Below, one piece after another: positions 16,650 through 27,107 of a DNA stretch of 64,000 bases. The position numbers and the translations under genes are program-made. Each line of letters begins with the position of its first letter. The stretch's first letter is position 1. The DNA is taken from NCBI RefSeq assembly GCF_003610915.1, contig NZ_NSDJ01000001.1, positions 2,170,001 to 2,234,000 of the forward strand, written 5' to 3'. Origin of the DNA: Rahnella variigena (lineage in GTDB: Bacteria > Pseudomonadota > Gammaproteobacteria > Enterobacterales > Enterobacteriaceae). Under the pieces are notes generated by a model. It searched no databases, was not told where the DNA came from, and was given only the letters and a program-made list of their open reading frames with translations.

Positions 16650-17687
16650 TCAGTCCTGACCGACACGAACGACCAGTTTGCCAAAGTTTTTACCTTCCAG
16701 CAGGCCAAAGAACGCCTGCGGCGCGTTCTCTAATCCTTCCACAACATCTTCGCGGAATTTGATTTTTCCTGCTTCAAACCATTCGCTCATCTGTTTTGCA
16801 AACTCAGGATAACGATGGCCGTAATCATCAAAAATAATGAAGCCCTGCACACGCATGCGTTTCTTCAGGATAGTTCCGGTCAGCAGCGACAGGCGATCTT
16901 GCCCGTCTTTGAGCCCGGTCGCGTTGTACTGCGAAACCAGTCCGCACACCGGAATACGTGCTTTGGTGTTAAGCAGCGGCAGCACTGCGTCGAATACCGC
17001 GCCACCGACGTTTTCGAAATACACGTCGATACCGTCCGGACAGGCCGCTTTCAGGCGTTCATCCAGATTCGGCGCGCGGTGATCCAGACATTCATCAAAG
17101 CCGAAATGTTCGACCGCATAGCGGCATTTCTCTTCGCCACCGGCAATCCCCACCACGCGACAGCCTTTGATTTTACCAATCTGCCCGACCAGCGAGCCGA
17201 CCGGACCGGTTGCCGCAGCGACCACCAACGTTTCACCCGGTTTAGGTTCGCCGATATCCAGCAGACCCATAAAGGCCGTGAAGCCGGGCATACCCAAAAC
17301 ACCCAGCGCCAGGGAAGGCTGTTTGAGTGCTGCGCCTTCCAGTTTCTTCACTGCTTTGGCATCAGCCACGGAATAATCCTGCCAGCCGGTGCTGCCGACC
17401 ACTAAATCACCGGCTTTGAAATCCGGGCTTTTTGATTCCACCACGCGGGAAACTGCGCCGCCGGTCATCACTTCGCCGATTTGTACCGGCGCGGCGTAAG
17501 AAGGCGCATCGCTCATCCTTCCGCGCATGTACGGATCGAGCGAAAGCCAGACGGTGCGCAGCAATAACTGGCCGTCTTTGGTTTGCGGTAACGGGGCTTT
17601 TTCCAGACGGAAATTATCATCGACAGGTTTACCGTGAGGACGTGAAGCCAGCACGATGCGGCGGTTTTCAGACTGTAACTGGGGCAT
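16650..17687 (-). CDS. curA: CurA-like NADP-dependent oxidoreductase
   Basis: A 345-aa zinc-free medium-chain reductase, the same length as E. coli CurA (YncB). It shows RRIVLASRPHGKPVDDNFRL at the start, SLDPYMRGRMSDAPSY, and the nucleotide-binding run VVAAATGPVGSLVGQIGKIK. The family reduces enone double bonds, curcumin in E. coli. ATG 17687 is chosen because AAGGA lies six bases upstream; the frame extends 29 codons further without support. It heads a leftward group with the DJ-1 and ybhB genes, consistent with electrophile detoxification. Confidence 0.9.
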   Translation of the reverse strand: MPQLQSENRRIVLASRPHGKPVDDNFRLEKAPLPQTKDGQLLLRTVWLSLDPYMRGRMSDAPSYAAPVQIGEVMTGGAVSRVVESKSPDFKAGDLVVGSTGWQDYSVADAKAVKKLEGAALKQPSLALGVLGMPGFTAFMGLLDIGEPKPGETLVVAAATGPVGSLVGQIGKIKGCRVVGIAGGEEKCRYAVEHFGFDECLDHRAPNLDERLKAACPDGIDVYFENVGGAVFDAVLPLLNTKARIPVCGLVSQYNATGLKDGQDRLSLLTGTILKKRMRVQGFIIFDDYGHRYPEFAKQMSEWFEAGKIKFREDVVEGLENAPQAFFGLLEGKNFGKLVVRVGQD

Positions 17688-17958
17688 AGTCATTCCTTTT
17701 CGTTTTCTTATAAGAAAGTTAAAAGCTAACGTAATTGGGAATAAGTATAGGACGCTAAACAGTTTTCGAACCAAGCGCTTTATGCCATGTTGGAAAAATT
17801 CAGACGGTTTTACCCTGAAATGTGACCATCATCTTTTCCTATGACATCCGCCGGAAAATTCCTTTAAATCTGCAGGTTGCGCAGGTATGGTCGTTAAGAT
17901 TTTTGACCTGTTGCTCCACTTTATCTGCAAGATTAATAAGCATAAAAAAGGGATCCGA

Positions 17959-18672
17959 ATGCGTAAAACGCCTCTGGCACTGAGTGCCATCTTCCTGCTG
18001 CTCAGCCTGAATCAGTCGGCTGTCGCTAAAGACGCCACGCCTGCACCGCTTTATCCGGGTGTGAATGTCGCGCAACTCGCGCAGCAAGCTCCAGTTCACT
18101 GGGTGTCTGTCGCTCAGATTGAAAACAGCCTCAGCGGCCGCCCGCCGATGGCGGTGGGGTTTGATATTGATGACACCGTGCTGTTCTCCTCGCCGGGCTT
18201 TTACCGCGGTCAGGTCGAGTTTTCACCGGGTAAGCAGGATTACCTGAAGAACCCGCAATTCTGGGAAAAAATGAATAACGGTTGGGATGAATTCAGCATG
18301 CCAAAAGAGGTGGCAAAGAGCCTGATTGCCATGCACCTCAAGCGTGGCGACAGCATTTACTTCGTAACGGGACGCAGTGAAACTAAAACTGAGACTGTGA
18401 CTAAAACCTTGCAGAACGATTTCCAGATCCCGCAGGACAAGGTGAATCCGGTGATTTTTGCCGGTGACAAAGCCGGGCAGAACACCAAAGTCCAGTGGCT
18501 GAAAGACAAACAGATTAAAATATTTTACGGCGATTCTGACAACGATATCACTGCCGCTCAGGCCGTGAGCGCGAGGGGCATTCGCGTACTGCGCGCTTCT
18601 AACTCAAGCTACAAACCATTGCCGCAGGCCGGTGTGTTTGGCGAAGAAGTGATTGTGAATTCCGAGTATTGA
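17959..18672 (+). CDS. aphA: AphA, class B acid phosphatase
   Basis: A 237-aa precursor, equal in length to E. coli AphA, with a signal peptide of about 23 residues (ending SAVA). The HAD motif [15 protein letters not shown] carries nucleophile Asp69 and Asp71. Later motifs are YFVTGRSE and [10 protein letters not shown]. The secreted enzyme dephosphorylates nucleotides and other organic phosphates in the periplasm. The start codon at 17959 follows GGGATCCGA; upstream codons to 17887 are not needed. Confidence 0.95.
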   Translation: MRKTPLALSAIFLLLSLNQSAVAKDATPAPLYPGVNVAQLAQQAPVHWVSVAQIENSLSGRPPMAVGFDIDDTVLFSSPGFYRGQVEFSPGKQDYLKNPQFWEKMNNGWDEFSMPKEVAKSLIAMHLKRGDSIYFVTGRSETKTETVTKTLQNDFQIPQDKVNPVIFAGDKAGQNTKVQWLKDKQIKIFYGDSDNDITAAQAVSARGIRVLRASNSSYKPLPQAGVFGEEVIVNSEY

Positions 18673-18675
18673 GTG

Positions 18676-18743
18676 GCTCCCTCCCTGCGAAGTCTCTTGA
18701 TCAGGAGATCTGATCAAGAGACAGCCTTCACAGGGGGAGGAGC
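18676..18743. repeat. Degenerate GC-rich inverted-repeat element (copy D)
   Basis: The two ends, GCTCCCTCCCTGCGAAG and CAGGGGGAGGAGC, match the element family at 26270, 36833 and 55044. The centre is replaced by a hairpin with perfect 10-bp arms TCTCTTGATC (18693-18702) and GATCAAGAGA (18712-18721). It lies between the convergent aphA and amino-acid-binding protein genes. Confidence 0.75.
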
Positions 18744-18771
18744 AAAAGTAAGACCTGTCTTCCAGGCGGCT

Positions 18772-19551
18772 TTACTTCACGCTCACATCAATATCGCCAA
18801 AGTATTTCTTCGAAAGCTCTTTCACCACGCCATCTTTTTGCACTTTCACGATAGCCTTATCCAGCTTCTCTTTCAGCTGGGTATCGCCTTTGCGCAGGCC
18901 GAATGCGATACCGCTGCCGAGGATTTTGTCATCCCGCACGGCGTCGCCGACAAAGCCATAATCTTTACCGTCCGGACGCGACAGGAAACCGCTCTGACCG
19001 GCTGGCGCCAGTACTAAAGTGCCATCAAGGCGACCGGAGGACAGATCCAGATAAACCTGGTTCTGATCCTGATAAGAGACGATATCTACGCCTTTCGGTG
19101 CCCAGTGTGCCTGCGCGTAGCTTTCCTGAATCGAACCCTGCAACACGCCGATATGTTTGCCTTTCAGCGAATCAACCGTTGGCAACAGACCGGAGTCTTT
19201 CTTCGCAATCAGTTTACTCGGCACGCGGTAAATCACGTTGGTGAAATCAATCGCCTGACGACGTTTTTCTGTCACGTTCATGGCGGAGTTGATCGCATCA
19301 AATTTACGCGCCTGCAATGCCGCAATCAGGCCGTCGAATGAGGTATCAAACCATTCGCATTTCACGCTGGCGGCGGCGCAGACGGCGTTGCCCAGATCGA
19401 TATCAAAACCTTGTAACTCACCGGTCGCACTTTTGGATTCAAAAGGCGGATATTGCGCTTCCAGACCAAATTTGAGTGTAGAACCGTCCGCCAATGCGGA
19501 GAAAGAAGCCACGGCACAACCTAACAGCAATGCGATTTTTAACTTTTTCAT
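18772..19551 (-). CDS. Periplasmic cationic amino-acid-binding protein (HisJ/ArgT-type)
   Basis: A 259-aa solute-binding protein of family 3. It has a signal peptide of 21 residues ending SALA and the opening LKFGLEAQYPPFESK, then GFDIDLGNAVC and INSAMNVTEKRRQAIDFTN. A Cys pair near residues 59 and 66 matches the disulfide of HisJ/ArgT. Such proteins bind Arg, Lys, Orn or His. No permease or ATPase gene lies next to it, so it probably shares a HisQMP-type transporter encoded elsewhere. The substrate is inferred. Confidence 0.85.
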   Translation of the reverse strand: MKKLKIALLLGCAVASFSALADGSTLKFGLEAQYPPFESKSATGELQGFDIDLGNAVCAAASVKCEWFDTSFDGLIAALQARKFDAINSAMNVTEKRRQAIDFTNVIYRVPSKLIAKKDSGLLPTVDSLKGKHIGVLQGSIQESYAQAHWAPKGVDIVSYQDQNQVYLDLSSGRLDGTLVLAPAGQSGFLSRPDGKDYGFVGDAVRDDKILGSGIAFGLRKGDTQLKEKLDKAIVKVQKDGVVKELSKKYFGDIDVSVK

Positions 19552-19592
19552 TATTCACAATTCCCCAGCGTGATGTAGATAAATGCAAAGGC

Positions 19593-20747
19593 TCAGACGC
19601 GACACAGGCGGCGTGCGCCTTCGTACAACGTGTCGTTGTCTTTGGCGAAACTCAGGCGGATAAGCCCGGTGGGTTTGTTATTGCTATAAAAAGCCGAGAG
19701 CGGGATGGTGGCAATCTGATGATCGCGGATCAGGCTCAGCACAAATTCGTCGTCGGTCAGCGGGCTGAAATGACTAAAACGCGCCAGCATAAAGAAGCTG
19801 CCACGGCTTGGCAGTAATTCAAAGCGGGATTCACTGAGCGCTTCGGCCAGCAGGTCGCGCTTTTGCTGATAAAAATCCGCCAGACCTAAATAACTTTGCG
19901 GATCAGCCAGTGCTTCGGCGAAAGCCACCTGCATCGGCGTATCCGCGGAGAACATCATAAACTGATGCACTTTACGGATTTCACTCATCAGTTCGGCCGG
20001 TGCCAGACAATAGCCCACACGCCAGCCGGTGACGTGATAAGTTTTGCCGAACGACGACACAATCACACTGCGCTCTGCCAGTTGCGGATGGCAGGCCATA
20101 CTTTCATGGCGCTCGCCGTCGAACACTACATGCTCATACACTTCGTCGGACAAAATCACGATGCCGGTGTCTTTGGTCAGTGCGGTCAGACGTTCGATAT
20201 CGAAATCCGTGAAAATGGCGCCGGTCGGGTTGTGCGGGCTGTTGATGATGATCATCCGCGTACGGCTGTTGATCGCACTTGCTACCTGATCCCAGTCGAT
20301 GCTGAAATCGTCCATCGACAGGCCGATCGCAACAGGCTTCGCGCCCTGCAAACGGACAATCGGCGCGTAGCTGTCAAAAGACGGTTCGAAATAAATCACC
20401 TCATCGCCCGCATGAACCAGTGCGCTGATGGCGGAATACAGGCCTTCGCTGGCGCTGGCAACCACGGTCACTTCACTGTCGGCGTCATATTTGCAGCCGT
20501 AAAGTGCTTCGGCTTTGGCAGAAAGCGCATGACGTAAGGCCGCCACGCCGCTCATCGGCGCGTACTGGTTATGACCTTCACGCATGGCTTTGGTGACACT
20601 TTCGATCAGCGCGGGCTGACAGGAAAAGTTCGGCGCACCTTGCGATAAATTCAGGGCATTATGCTCGGCGCTGAGCTGGCCGATGACGGTAAAAATAGTG
20701 GTGCCGACGTCCGGTAATTTAGACTGCGGCGACATGGCGCTCTTCAT
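19593..20747 (-). CDS. YbdL-like PLP-dependent aminotransferase
   Basis: A 384-aa class I aminotransferase resembling E. coli YbdL (386 aa) along its length: QSKLPDVGTTIFTVIGQLSA, INLSQGAPNFSCQP-like N-terminus, HNPTG, DEVYEHVVFDG, and the PLP lysine in SSFGKTYHVTGWRVGYC. YbdL prefers methionine and aromatic amino acids as donors, so a role in methionine salvage or amino-acid recycling is possible. GGGGA lies before the ATG. It is divergent from a LysR gene that may regulate it. Confidence 0.88.
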   Translation of the reverse strand: MKSAMSPQSKLPDVGTTIFTVIGQLSAEHNALNLSQGAPNFSCQPALIESVTKAMREGHNQYAPMSGVAALRHALSAKAEALYGCKYDADSEVTVVASASEGLYSAISALVHAGDEVIYFEPSFDSYAPIVRLQGAKPVAIGLSMDDFSIDWDQVASAINSRTRMIIINSPHNPTGAIFTDFDIERLTALTKDTGIVILSDEVYEHVVFDGERHESMACHPQLAERSVIVSSFGKTYHVTGWRVGYCLAPAELMSEIRKVHQFMMFSADTPMQVAFAEALADPQSYLGLADFYQQKRDLLAEALSESRFELLPSRGSFFMLARFSHFSPLTDDEFVLSLIRDHQIATIPLSAFYSNNKPTGLIRLSFAKDNDTLYEGARRLCRV

Positions 20748-20901
20748 AGCATTTCCCCAAAAAATACAGGCCGGGCGGCCATAAGAAGGTAAAACAGGTT
20801 TGAATGATTAAGCAACAGTTCCCCTGTGCCGACAATGGAAAGTTTGTCATACTCGTTATGATCTGAAGTCATGGCTTAATGACGTTTACAACGAGGTAAC
20901 T

Positions 20902-21855
20902 GTGAGCTTTTCGCCTGAACTGCCGTACCTGAATTTGCCTTCGCTCAACGTGCTGAAAACGTTTGTGGTTGTAGCGCAGACGCTAAATCTGACCCATGCC
21001 GCCTCGTTGTTGCATATCACGCAGGGCGCGGTCAGCCGCCAGATAACCGGGCTTGAGTCCACGCTGGGCTATCCGTTGTTTTTGCGTCAGGCCAGAGGGC
21101 TGACGCTGACCCCGCGCGGGGCACAACTTTTACCGCCGGTACAACAGGCGCTGGCACTGATGGGGGAAGCCCTGAAACGCGTCGGTTCGCACCCTGATAC
21201 GCTGCGCATTAAATGCCCGACCTGTTCGATGCGCTGGCTGTTGCCGCGCGTTATCCAGCTGCAAAATGATCGCCCGGATATGCAGATTGAACTGACGGCA
21301 TCCATCGCCCACGGCGTGGATTTCAGCAGTGAGCATTTTGATGCTGCCGTAGTCTTTGGCCGTCCGCCGGAATCATCGCGTCGCGCACATCATTTGTTTG
21401 ATGAAGTGCTGACACCGGTCTGTGTGCCTGATTTTTTGCCGCGTCATAAAGGGCAAACTGCGGTGGCAGATCTTGAGGATAAAACACTGTTGCACCCGAC
21501 GCGGGATCGTCGTGACTGGTTGTTATGGCTGCGGGAAGAGGGTGTTCAGGGGCTGCCTTCAGCCAAATCCCAGCATTTTGATACGCTGGATTTGGCCATT
21601 AATTCTGCGTTGCAGGGATATGGCGTGGCGATTGGCGATCTGACATTAATTGAGGACGATTTGCAGGCGGGGCGGATTGTCGCACCGTTCCCGCTGTGCG
21701 TGGCGAGCGGCGCGTCTTATACGTTGCTGTATCCGGAAAATCCGACGCCCGCACTAAAAGTAGCGATTGATTTTCTCAATGAAGAAGCGCGGCTCAGCCG
21801 GGAAAAGCTGAGCGCGCTGTTATCGACGTCACACCGGTTAGTCAGCGCAAACTGA
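20902..21855 (+). CDS. LysR-family transcriptional regulator
   Basis: A 317-aa protein with start codon GTG and GAGG six bases upstream. The HTH occupies about residues 14-72 (LNVLKTFVVVAQTLNLTHAA, then HITQGAVSRQI). The effector domain shows the GcvA-type stretch CSMRWLLPRVIQLQNDRPDM. It is divergent from the YbdL-like aminotransferase (154-base gap), the classic LysR layout, so that gene is the likely target. Its stop codon directly abuts the stop codon of bioA on the other strand, leaving no room for a terminator. Confidence 0.87.
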   Translation: MSFSPELPYLNLPSLNVLKTFVVVAQTLNLTHAASLLHITQGAVSRQITGLESTLGYPLFLRQARGLTLTPRGAQLLPPVQQALALMGEALKRVGSHPDTLRIKCPTCSMRWLLPRVIQLQNDRPDMQIELTASIAHGVDFSSEHFDAAVVFGRPPESSRRAHHLFDEVLTPVCVPDFLPRHKGQTAVADLEDKTLLHPTRDRRDWLLWLREEGVQGLPSAKSQHFDTLDLAINSALQGYGVAIGDLTLIEDDLQAGRIVAPFPLCVASGASYTLLYPENPTPALKVAIDFLNEEARLSREKLSALLSTSHRLVSAN

Positions 21856-23133
21856 TCAGTACAGCGCAGCCAGTGCGCTGGCGATGGCACCGGTCAGTTT
21901 GCTCAACTCTTCTGCCGAAATGATGTACGGCGGCATCAGGTAAATCAGCTTGCCGAACGGACGGATCCACACGCCTTGCTCAACGAAGTGTTTCTGCAAC
22001 TGCGCCATATTCACCGGCTGGCGCATCTCTACCACCCCAATTGCGCCCAGCACCCGCACGTCGGCGACGGCCGGATGTTCCGCGAGTGGCTGTAATTCGG
22101 TTTTCAGTTGTTTTGCAATATTCAGAACCTGTGCCTGCCAGCGGTTTTCGGCTAACAACCGCAGGCTGGCATTGGCGACCGCGCAGGCCAGCGGATTGCC
22201 CATAAAGGTCGGGCCATGCATGAAACATCCCGCCTCGCCATTACTTATCACTTCAGCGACGTGACGCGTGGTTAAGGTAGCCGAAAGCGTCATATAGCCT
22301 CCGGTCAGCGCTTTGCCGAGACACAGAATATCCGGCGAAATCCCGGCGTGATCGCAGGCAAACAGCTTGCCGGTACGGCCAAACCCGGTGGCAATTTCAT
22401 CGGCAATCAGCAGCACGCCGTATTCGTCGCATAACTTGCGCACGCGTTTGAGATACAACGGATGGTAGATCCGCATTCCACCCGCGCCCTGAACCACCGG
22501 TTCCAGAATGACGGCCGCGATTTTGCTGTGGTTCTCGTCGAGCATTCTGGCGAACGGCGCGATATCCGTTTCATCCCATTCGCCGTCAAAGCGGCTTTGC
22601 GGCGCATCGGCGAACAGATGCTGCGGCAGATATCCCTGATACAAACTGTGCATCGAATTTTGCGGATCGCACACTGACATCGCGCCAAAGGTATCGCCGT
22701 GATAGCCGTTGCGCAGCGTCAGCAAGGTCTGACGTTTTTCGCCGCGCGCCTGCCAGTATTGCATCGCCATTTTCAGCGCCACTTCTACGGCAACCGAACC
22801 CGAATCCGCCAGAAACACGCATTCCAGTCCGGCAGGCGTCATTTCCACCAGACGGCGCGACAGCGCAATTGCTGACGGATGCGTGATCCCGCCAAACATC
22901 ACATGTGACATTTTGCCGATTTGTTCGACTGCGGCCTGATTGAGCTGCGGGTGATTGTATCCGTGGATCGCTGCCCACCAGGATGACATGCCGTCAACCA
23001 GCTGACGTCCATCGGCGAGTTGCAACATCACGCCGGACGCCGATTCCACGGCATACGCGGGCAGCGGTTTGGTCATCGAAGTGTACGGATGCCAGATGTG
23101 GCGCTGATCGAATTCAATATCGGCGGGGGTCAT
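21856..23133 (-). CDS. bioA: BioA, adenosylmethionine-8-amino-7-oxononanoate aminotransferase
   Basis: A 425-aa class III PLP aminotransferase. It opens with [20 protein letters not shown], has [40 protein letters not shown] and the PLP lysine in [12 protein letters not shown]. It transfers the amino group of SAM to KAPA, giving DAPA, in the antepenultimate step of biotin synthesis. AGGA precedes the ATG. It is divergent from bioBFCD across a BirA operator. Confidence 0.97.
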   Translation of the reverse strand: MTPADIEFDQRHIWHPYTSMTKPLPAYAVESASGVMLQLADGRQLVDGMSSWWAAIHGYNHPQLNQAAVEQIGKMSHVMFGGITHPSAIALSRRLVEMTPAGLECVFLADSGSVAVEVALKMAMQYWQARGEKRQTLLTLRNGYHGDTFGAMSVCDPQNSMHSLYQGYLPQHLFADAPQSRFDGEWDETDIAPFARMLDENHSKIAAVILEPVVQGAGGMRIYHPLYLKRVRKLCDEYGVLLIADEIATGFGRTGKLFACDHAGISPDILCLGKALTGGYMTLSATLTTRHVAEVISNGEAGCFMHGPTFMGNPLACAVANASLRLLAENRWQAQVLNIAKQLKTELQPLAEHPAVADVRVLGAIGVVEMRQPVNMAQLQKHFVEQGVWIRPFGKLIYLMPPYIISAEELSKLTGAIASALAALY

Positions 23134-23186
23134 AAATGAGTCCTGGGGGAGCTAAGTTGTAAACTAAAAAATAATTTTAACGTTGA

Positions 23187-23220
23187 CGGTAAACCAAAAC
23201 AAATTAAAAATGGTTTACTA
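23187..23220. promoter_or_regulatory. BirA (biotin) operator
   Basis: GTAAACC (23189-23195) and GGTTTAC (23212-23218) are inverted and 16 bases apart, the same half-sites and spacing as the E. coli bio operator. The biotin-loaded BirA dimer would shut both divergent promoters. Confidence 0.92.
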
Positions 23221-23275
23221 ATCATAAAATATTAACCCCAAAATCATTCTGATTGCATTATTTGGAGATGTCGTC

Positions 23276-24304
23276 ATGTCCCACTGGACGCTGGAAAAAA
23301 CGCAGGCCTTGTTCGATAAGCCATTCCTCGAGCTGATGTTCGAAGCTCAGCAAATTCACCGTCAGCATTTTGACCCGCGTCAGGTGCAGGTCAGCACCTT
23401 GCTGTCGATTAAAACCGGTGCCTGTCCGGAAGACTGTAAATACTGCCCACAGAGTTCCCGTTACAAAACCGGACTGGAATCTGAACGTCTGATGCAAGTG
23501 GAACAGGTGCTGGAATCTGCCCGTCAGGCAAAAGCCGCCGGTTCGACCCGTTTCTGCATGGGCGCCGCGTGGAAAAATCCGCACGACCGTGACATGCCGT
23601 ATCTCGAACAAATGGTTCAGGGTGTGAAGGAAATGGGCATGGAAACCTGCATGACGCTCGGCACGCTGAACACCACGCAGGCGCAGCGTCTGGCGCACGC
23701 CGGTCTGGATTTCTACAACCATAACCTTGATACCTCACCGGAATTTTACGGCAGCATCATTACCACCCGCAGCTATCAGGAACGTCTGGATACGCTGGCG
23801 GAAGTGCGCGGTGCGGGCATTAAAGTCTGTTCCGGCGGAATTGTCGGTCTGGGTGAAACCGTTAAAGATCGCGCGGGTTTGCTGATGCAACTGGCGAATC
23901 TGCCGGTACCGCCGGAAAGCGTGCCAATCAACATGCTGGTGAAAGTCAAAGGCACGCCGCTGGCTGATAACGACGATGTGGATCCTTTCGATTTTATCCG
24001 CACCATTGCCGTGGCGCGCATCATGATGCCGCAATCTTACGTGCGCCTTTCCGCAGGTCGCGAGCAGATGAGCGAGCAGACGCAGGCGATGTGCTTTATG
24101 GCCGGTGCTAACTCGATTTTCTACGGCTGCAAACTGCTGACCACGCCGAACCCGGCGGAAGATAAAGACTTAATTCTGTTTGGCAAACTGGGGCTGAATC
24201 CTCAGTCCTTCGAAACAGAAATGGGCGACAACCAGCAGCAGGCCGCGCTGGCCGAACAACTGATTCATGCTGATACCGATCAGTTCTACAACGCGGCGGT
24301 ATAA
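23276..24304 (+). CDS. bioB: BioB, biotin synthase
   Basis: A 342-aa radical-SAM enzyme. The [4Fe-4S] motif CPEDCKYC holds Cys50, Cys54 and Cys57. The Cys of RFCMGAAW and the Arg of YVRLSAGR, ligands of the sacrificial [2Fe-2S] cluster, are also present. It inserts sulfur into dethiobiotin. GGAG lies about nine bases before ATG 23276. It is first gene of bioBFCD and its promoter faces the BirA operator. Confidence 0.98.
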   Translation: MSHWTLEKTQALFDKPFLELMFEAQQIHRQHFDPRQVQVSTLLSIKTGACPEDCKYCPQSSRYKTGLESERLMQVEQVLESARQAKAAGSTRFCMGAAWKNPHDRDMPYLEQMVQGVKEMGMETCMTLGTLNTTQAQRLAHAGLDFYNHNLDTSPEFYGSIITTRSYQERLDTLAEVRGAGIKVCSGGIVGLGETVKDRAGLLMQLANLPVPPESVPINMLVKVKGTPLADNDDVDPFDFIRTIAVARIMMPQSYVRLSAGREQMSEQTQAMCFMAGANSIFYGCKLLTTPNPAEDKDLILFGKLGLNPQSFETEMGDNQQQAALAEQLIHADTDQFYNAAV

Positions 24305-24307
24305 CCG

Positions 24308-25459
24308 GTGAGCTGGCAAACGCGGATCAACGAAGCGGTCGCGGCGCGTAAACAGGTGGCGGCATTTCGTGTGCGCCAGCCAAACGAGGGCGGCAGCGTG
24401 CGTTTTCTGACGCAGAATGAGCGACGTTATCTGAATTTTTCGGGCAACGATTATCTCGGCCTGAGCCAGAACCGCGATGTGATTGCCGCGTGGCAGCAGG
24501 GCGCGGAGAAATATGGCGTCGGCAGCGGCGGGTCCGGTCACGTCACCGGTTACAGTCTGGCGCACGCCGAGTTTGAGCAGCAACTGGCGGACTGGCAGGG
24601 TTATCCGCGTGCGTTGCTGTTTATCTCCGGTTTTGCCGCCAATCAGGCGATCCTTGCCGCGCTGATGCAGGCTGAGGATCGCGTGCTGGCCGATAAACTC
24701 AGTCATGCGTCTTTACTGGAAGCCGCGGCACATGCGCCTTCGCAATTACGGCGTTTTCATCACAATCAGCCGGATTCCCTGCAGCGTCTGCTGGAAAAGC
24801 CGTTCAGCGGTGAAACGCTGGTGGTTACAGAAGGCGTATTCAGTATGGACGGTGACGCTGCGCCATTGGCTGAGCTGCATAATTTGTCGAAAACGCACGG
24901 CAGCTGGCTGATGGTGGATGATGCGCACGGCGTGGGCGTGACCGGCGAAGAAGGACGCGGAAGTTGCTGGCAGCAGGGCGTGCGGCCTGAGCTGCTGGTC
25001 GTCACATTCGGAAAAGCGTTCGGCTGCAGCGGGGCGGCAGTGCTGTGTGATGATGCGACTGCGAATTATCTGTTGCAGTTCGCCCGTCATCTGATTTACA
25101 GCACGGCGATGCCCGCCGCACAGGTGTGTGCGTTACAGGCTGCGCTGGCACGAGTCCGGCAGGACGACGACTTGCGTGATAAACTGGCGGCCAATATTGC
25201 CCGTTTTCGCGCGGGAGCCGCCGGTTTACCCTATCAGCTGACCGGTTCACAGACCGCTATTCAGCCCGTTATTGTGGGTGAGAATCAGCCAGCGCTGGAT
25301 CTGGCTTCGGCGTTGCGTGAACGCGGGTTGTGGATCAGCGCCATCCGTCCGCCGACGGTGCCGCCGGGCAGTGCGCGGTTGCGTATCACCCTGACGGCGG
25401 CGCATGAGCCGGAAGATATCGATTTTTTGCTGGAGTCCCTTCATGGGTGCAGTCACTGA
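24308..25459 (+). CDS. bioF: BioF, 8-amino-7-oxononanoate synthase
   Basis: A 383-aa PLP enzyme with a GTG start three bases after the bioB stop. The body matches E. coli Bio[47 protein letters not shown] and the PLP lysine in [12 protein letters not shown]. It condenses pimeloyl-ACP with alanine, giving KAPA. Its last 17 bases overlap bioC, which implies coupled translation. Confidence 0.97.
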   Translation: MSWQTRINEAVAARKQVAAFRVRQPNEGGSVRFLTQNERRYLNFSGNDYLGLSQNRDVIAAWQQGAEKYGVGSGGSGHVTGYSLAHAEFEQQLADWQGYPRALLFISGFAANQAILAALMQAEDRVLADKLSHASLLEAAAHAPSQLRRFHHNQPDSLQRLLEKPFSGETLVVTEGVFSMDGDAAPLAELHNLSKTHGSWLMVDDAHGVGVTGEEGRGSCWQQGVRPELLVVTFGKAFGCSGAAVLCDDATANYLLQFARHLIYSTAMPAAQVCALQAALARVRQDDDLRDKLAANIARFRAGAAGLPYQLTGSQTAIQPVIVGENQPALDLASALRERGLWISAIRPPTVPPGSARLRITLTAAHEPEDIDFLLESLHGCSH

Positions 25460-26234
25460 ATTAGTGAACAAACAAGCGGTGGCCGACGCGTTCAGTCGCG
25501 CCGCCATCAGTTATGAAAACGCCGCACAGTTGCAGCGTGATGTAGGCGAGGAATTACTGGCGCTCGCAGCGCCGTATCTTAAAGACGCCGGTAATCTGGT
25601 CGTCGATGCGGGTTGCGGCACCGGACATTTTAGCCGTCACTGGAAGGCGCAGGGCAAAAAGGTTATTGCGCTGGATCTCTCCGACGGCATGTTAGACCGT
25701 GCCCGTGAGCTGGATTCCGCCGATGAATATGTGCCGGGCGACATAGAACGTTTGCCGTTCGCCGACAATTCTGTCGACATTTGTTTCAGCAATCTGGCGG
25801 TGCAGTGGTGTAACGCGTTACCGCGCGCGCTGGAAGAAATGCACCGCGTTACCCGCAACGGCGGGCTGGTGCTGTTTTCCACGCTGGCAGAAGGTTCGCT
25901 TAACGAACTGGCTGCGGCATGGATGAAAGTCGATGGCCGCCGTCACGTGAACCAGTTTCTGACGCCGGACAAAATAGCCGAAGCCTGCGCACCGTATCGA
26001 CACGAAGTAACCTTCAGCGACCACGTGGCCGAATTCCCCGATGTGATGTCACTGATGCGCTCGCTGAAAGGCATCGGCGCGACGCACATCAAAAACGGCC
26101 GCCTCGGCGGTCTGGGAGGACGCGAACGTCTGCAATTGCTGGAAAAACACTACGTCCGGCGCGACGGCATCCTGCCCCTCAACTACCGGCTGGTCTACGG
26201 CATTTTGCAGGTCGAAGAACTTATCCCACGTTAA
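25443..26234 (+). CDS. bioC: BioC, malonyl-ACP O-methyltransferase
   Basis: A 263-aa SAM-dependent methyltransferase. Motif [16 protein letters not shown], then [32 protein letters not shown] and [13 protein letters not shown] are typical of BioC. It methylates malonyl-ACP so that fatty acid synthesis can build the pimeloyl chain. ATG 25443 has GGAG seven bases upstream and overlaps the end of bioF by 17 bases; the longer frame back to 25404 is not supported. Confidence 0.95.
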   Translation: MGAVTELVNKQAVADAFSRAAISYENAAQLQRDVGEELLALAAPYLKDAGNLVVDAGCGTGHFSRHWKAQGKKVIALDLSDGMLDRARELDSADEYVPGDIERLPFADNSVDICFSNLAVQWCNALPRALEEMHRVTRNGGLVLFSTLAEGSLNELAAAWMKVDGRRHVNQFLTPDKIAEACAPYRHEVTFSDHVAEFPDVMSLMRSLKGIGATHIKNGRLGGLGGRERLQLLEKHYVRRDGILPLNYRLVYGILQVEELIPR

Positions 26235-26269
26235 CAAAGCTCCTCCCAGGCTTGAAACAGGCGCGGTCT

Positions 26270-26373
26270 GCTCCCTCCCCAGCGAAGGGGAGGGCTGGGG
26301 TGGGGTATTAATGGCAACTCTGGAGTCGTCTTTAAAACCCCCTCCCGACCTCCCCCTTCGCAGGGGGAGGAGC
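26270..26373. repeat. GC-rich inverted-repeat element (copy A) between bioC and bioD
   Basis: The left end GCTCCCTCCCCAGCGAAGG and the right end, ending CTTCGCAGGGGGAGGAGC, are imperfect inverted repeats of about 37 bp, each itself a hairpin (CCCTCCCC/GGGGAGGG type). The length is 104 bp. It separates bioC from bioD, which nearly touch in E. coli. Copies B and C lie at 36833 and 55044. Confidence 0.85.
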
Positions 26374-26422
26374 AAAACCTGATTTCAATGTGGGGAGGGA
26401 GCCAACCAACCCCAGGCTTTTC

Positions 26423-27103
26423 ATGAAACAAAAATACTTCATTACCGGCACCGACACTGAAGTCGGAAAAACCGTCGCGACCACCGCATTCTTGCAGGCT
26501 GCCGCATGTGCCGGACACACAACCGCCGGATACAAACCGGTGGCATCTGGCAGTGAAATGACCGCCGAAGGGCCACGTAACAGCGATGCTCTGGCGTTGC
26601 AGGCTTACAGCACCGTGGGTCTGCGTTATGACGAAGTGAATCCCTGCACTTTTATCGAACCGACCTCACCGCACATCGTCAGCGAACTGGAAAAGCGTCC
26701 GGTTGACCCGCAGGTGTTATCCGCAGGTTTACGTCATCTGGAACCGCTGGCGGACTGGGTGATTGTGGAAGGCGCGGGCGGCTGGTATACGCCACTGACC
26801 GCGGATTATACCTTTGCTGACTGGGTTATCGCCGAGCAGTTGCCGGTGGTGTTAGTGGTGGGAATGCGCCTCGGCTGCATTAACCACGCGGTGCTGACGG
26901 CGCAGGCGATCGCACAAAGCGGATTGCATCTGGCGGGCTGGATAGCCAACGACGTGCAGGAAACGGGGAAGCATCATCAGGCGTATATGGATACGCTCAC
27001 GCGTATGCTGCCTGCGCCGCTGCTGGGCGAGATCCCGTACCTGAGCGCCGGACTGGACGTTAATCTGGGACAATATCTGGATCTTGACCGTCTCACGGCG
27101 TGA
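26423..27103 (+). CDS. bioD: BioD, dethiobiotin synthetase
   Basis: A 226-aa P-loop enzyme. The nucleotide-binding loop is GTDTEVGKT (about residues 9-17), and GYKPVASGSEMT and VEGAGGWYTPL are conserved. It closes the ureido ring of DAPA using CO2 and ATP. The start at 26423 is set by homology; only a weak AGG precedes it, 25 bases downstream of purine-rich repeat sequence. The inserted element puts 188 bases between bioC and bioD. Its stop lies four bases from that of the convergent ABC gene. Confidence 0.96.
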   Translation: MKQKYFITGTDTEVGKTVATTAFLQAAACAGHTTAGYKPVASGSEMTAEGPRNSDALALQAYSTVGLRYDEVNPCTFIEPTSPHIVSELEKRPVDPQVLSAGLRHLEPLADWVIVEGAGGWYTPLTADYTFADWVIAEQLPVVLVVGMRLGCINHAVLTAQAIAQSGLHLAGWIANDVQETGKHHQAYMDTLTRMLPAPLLGEIPYLSAGLDVNLGQYLDLDRLTA

Positions 27104-27107
27104 AACA

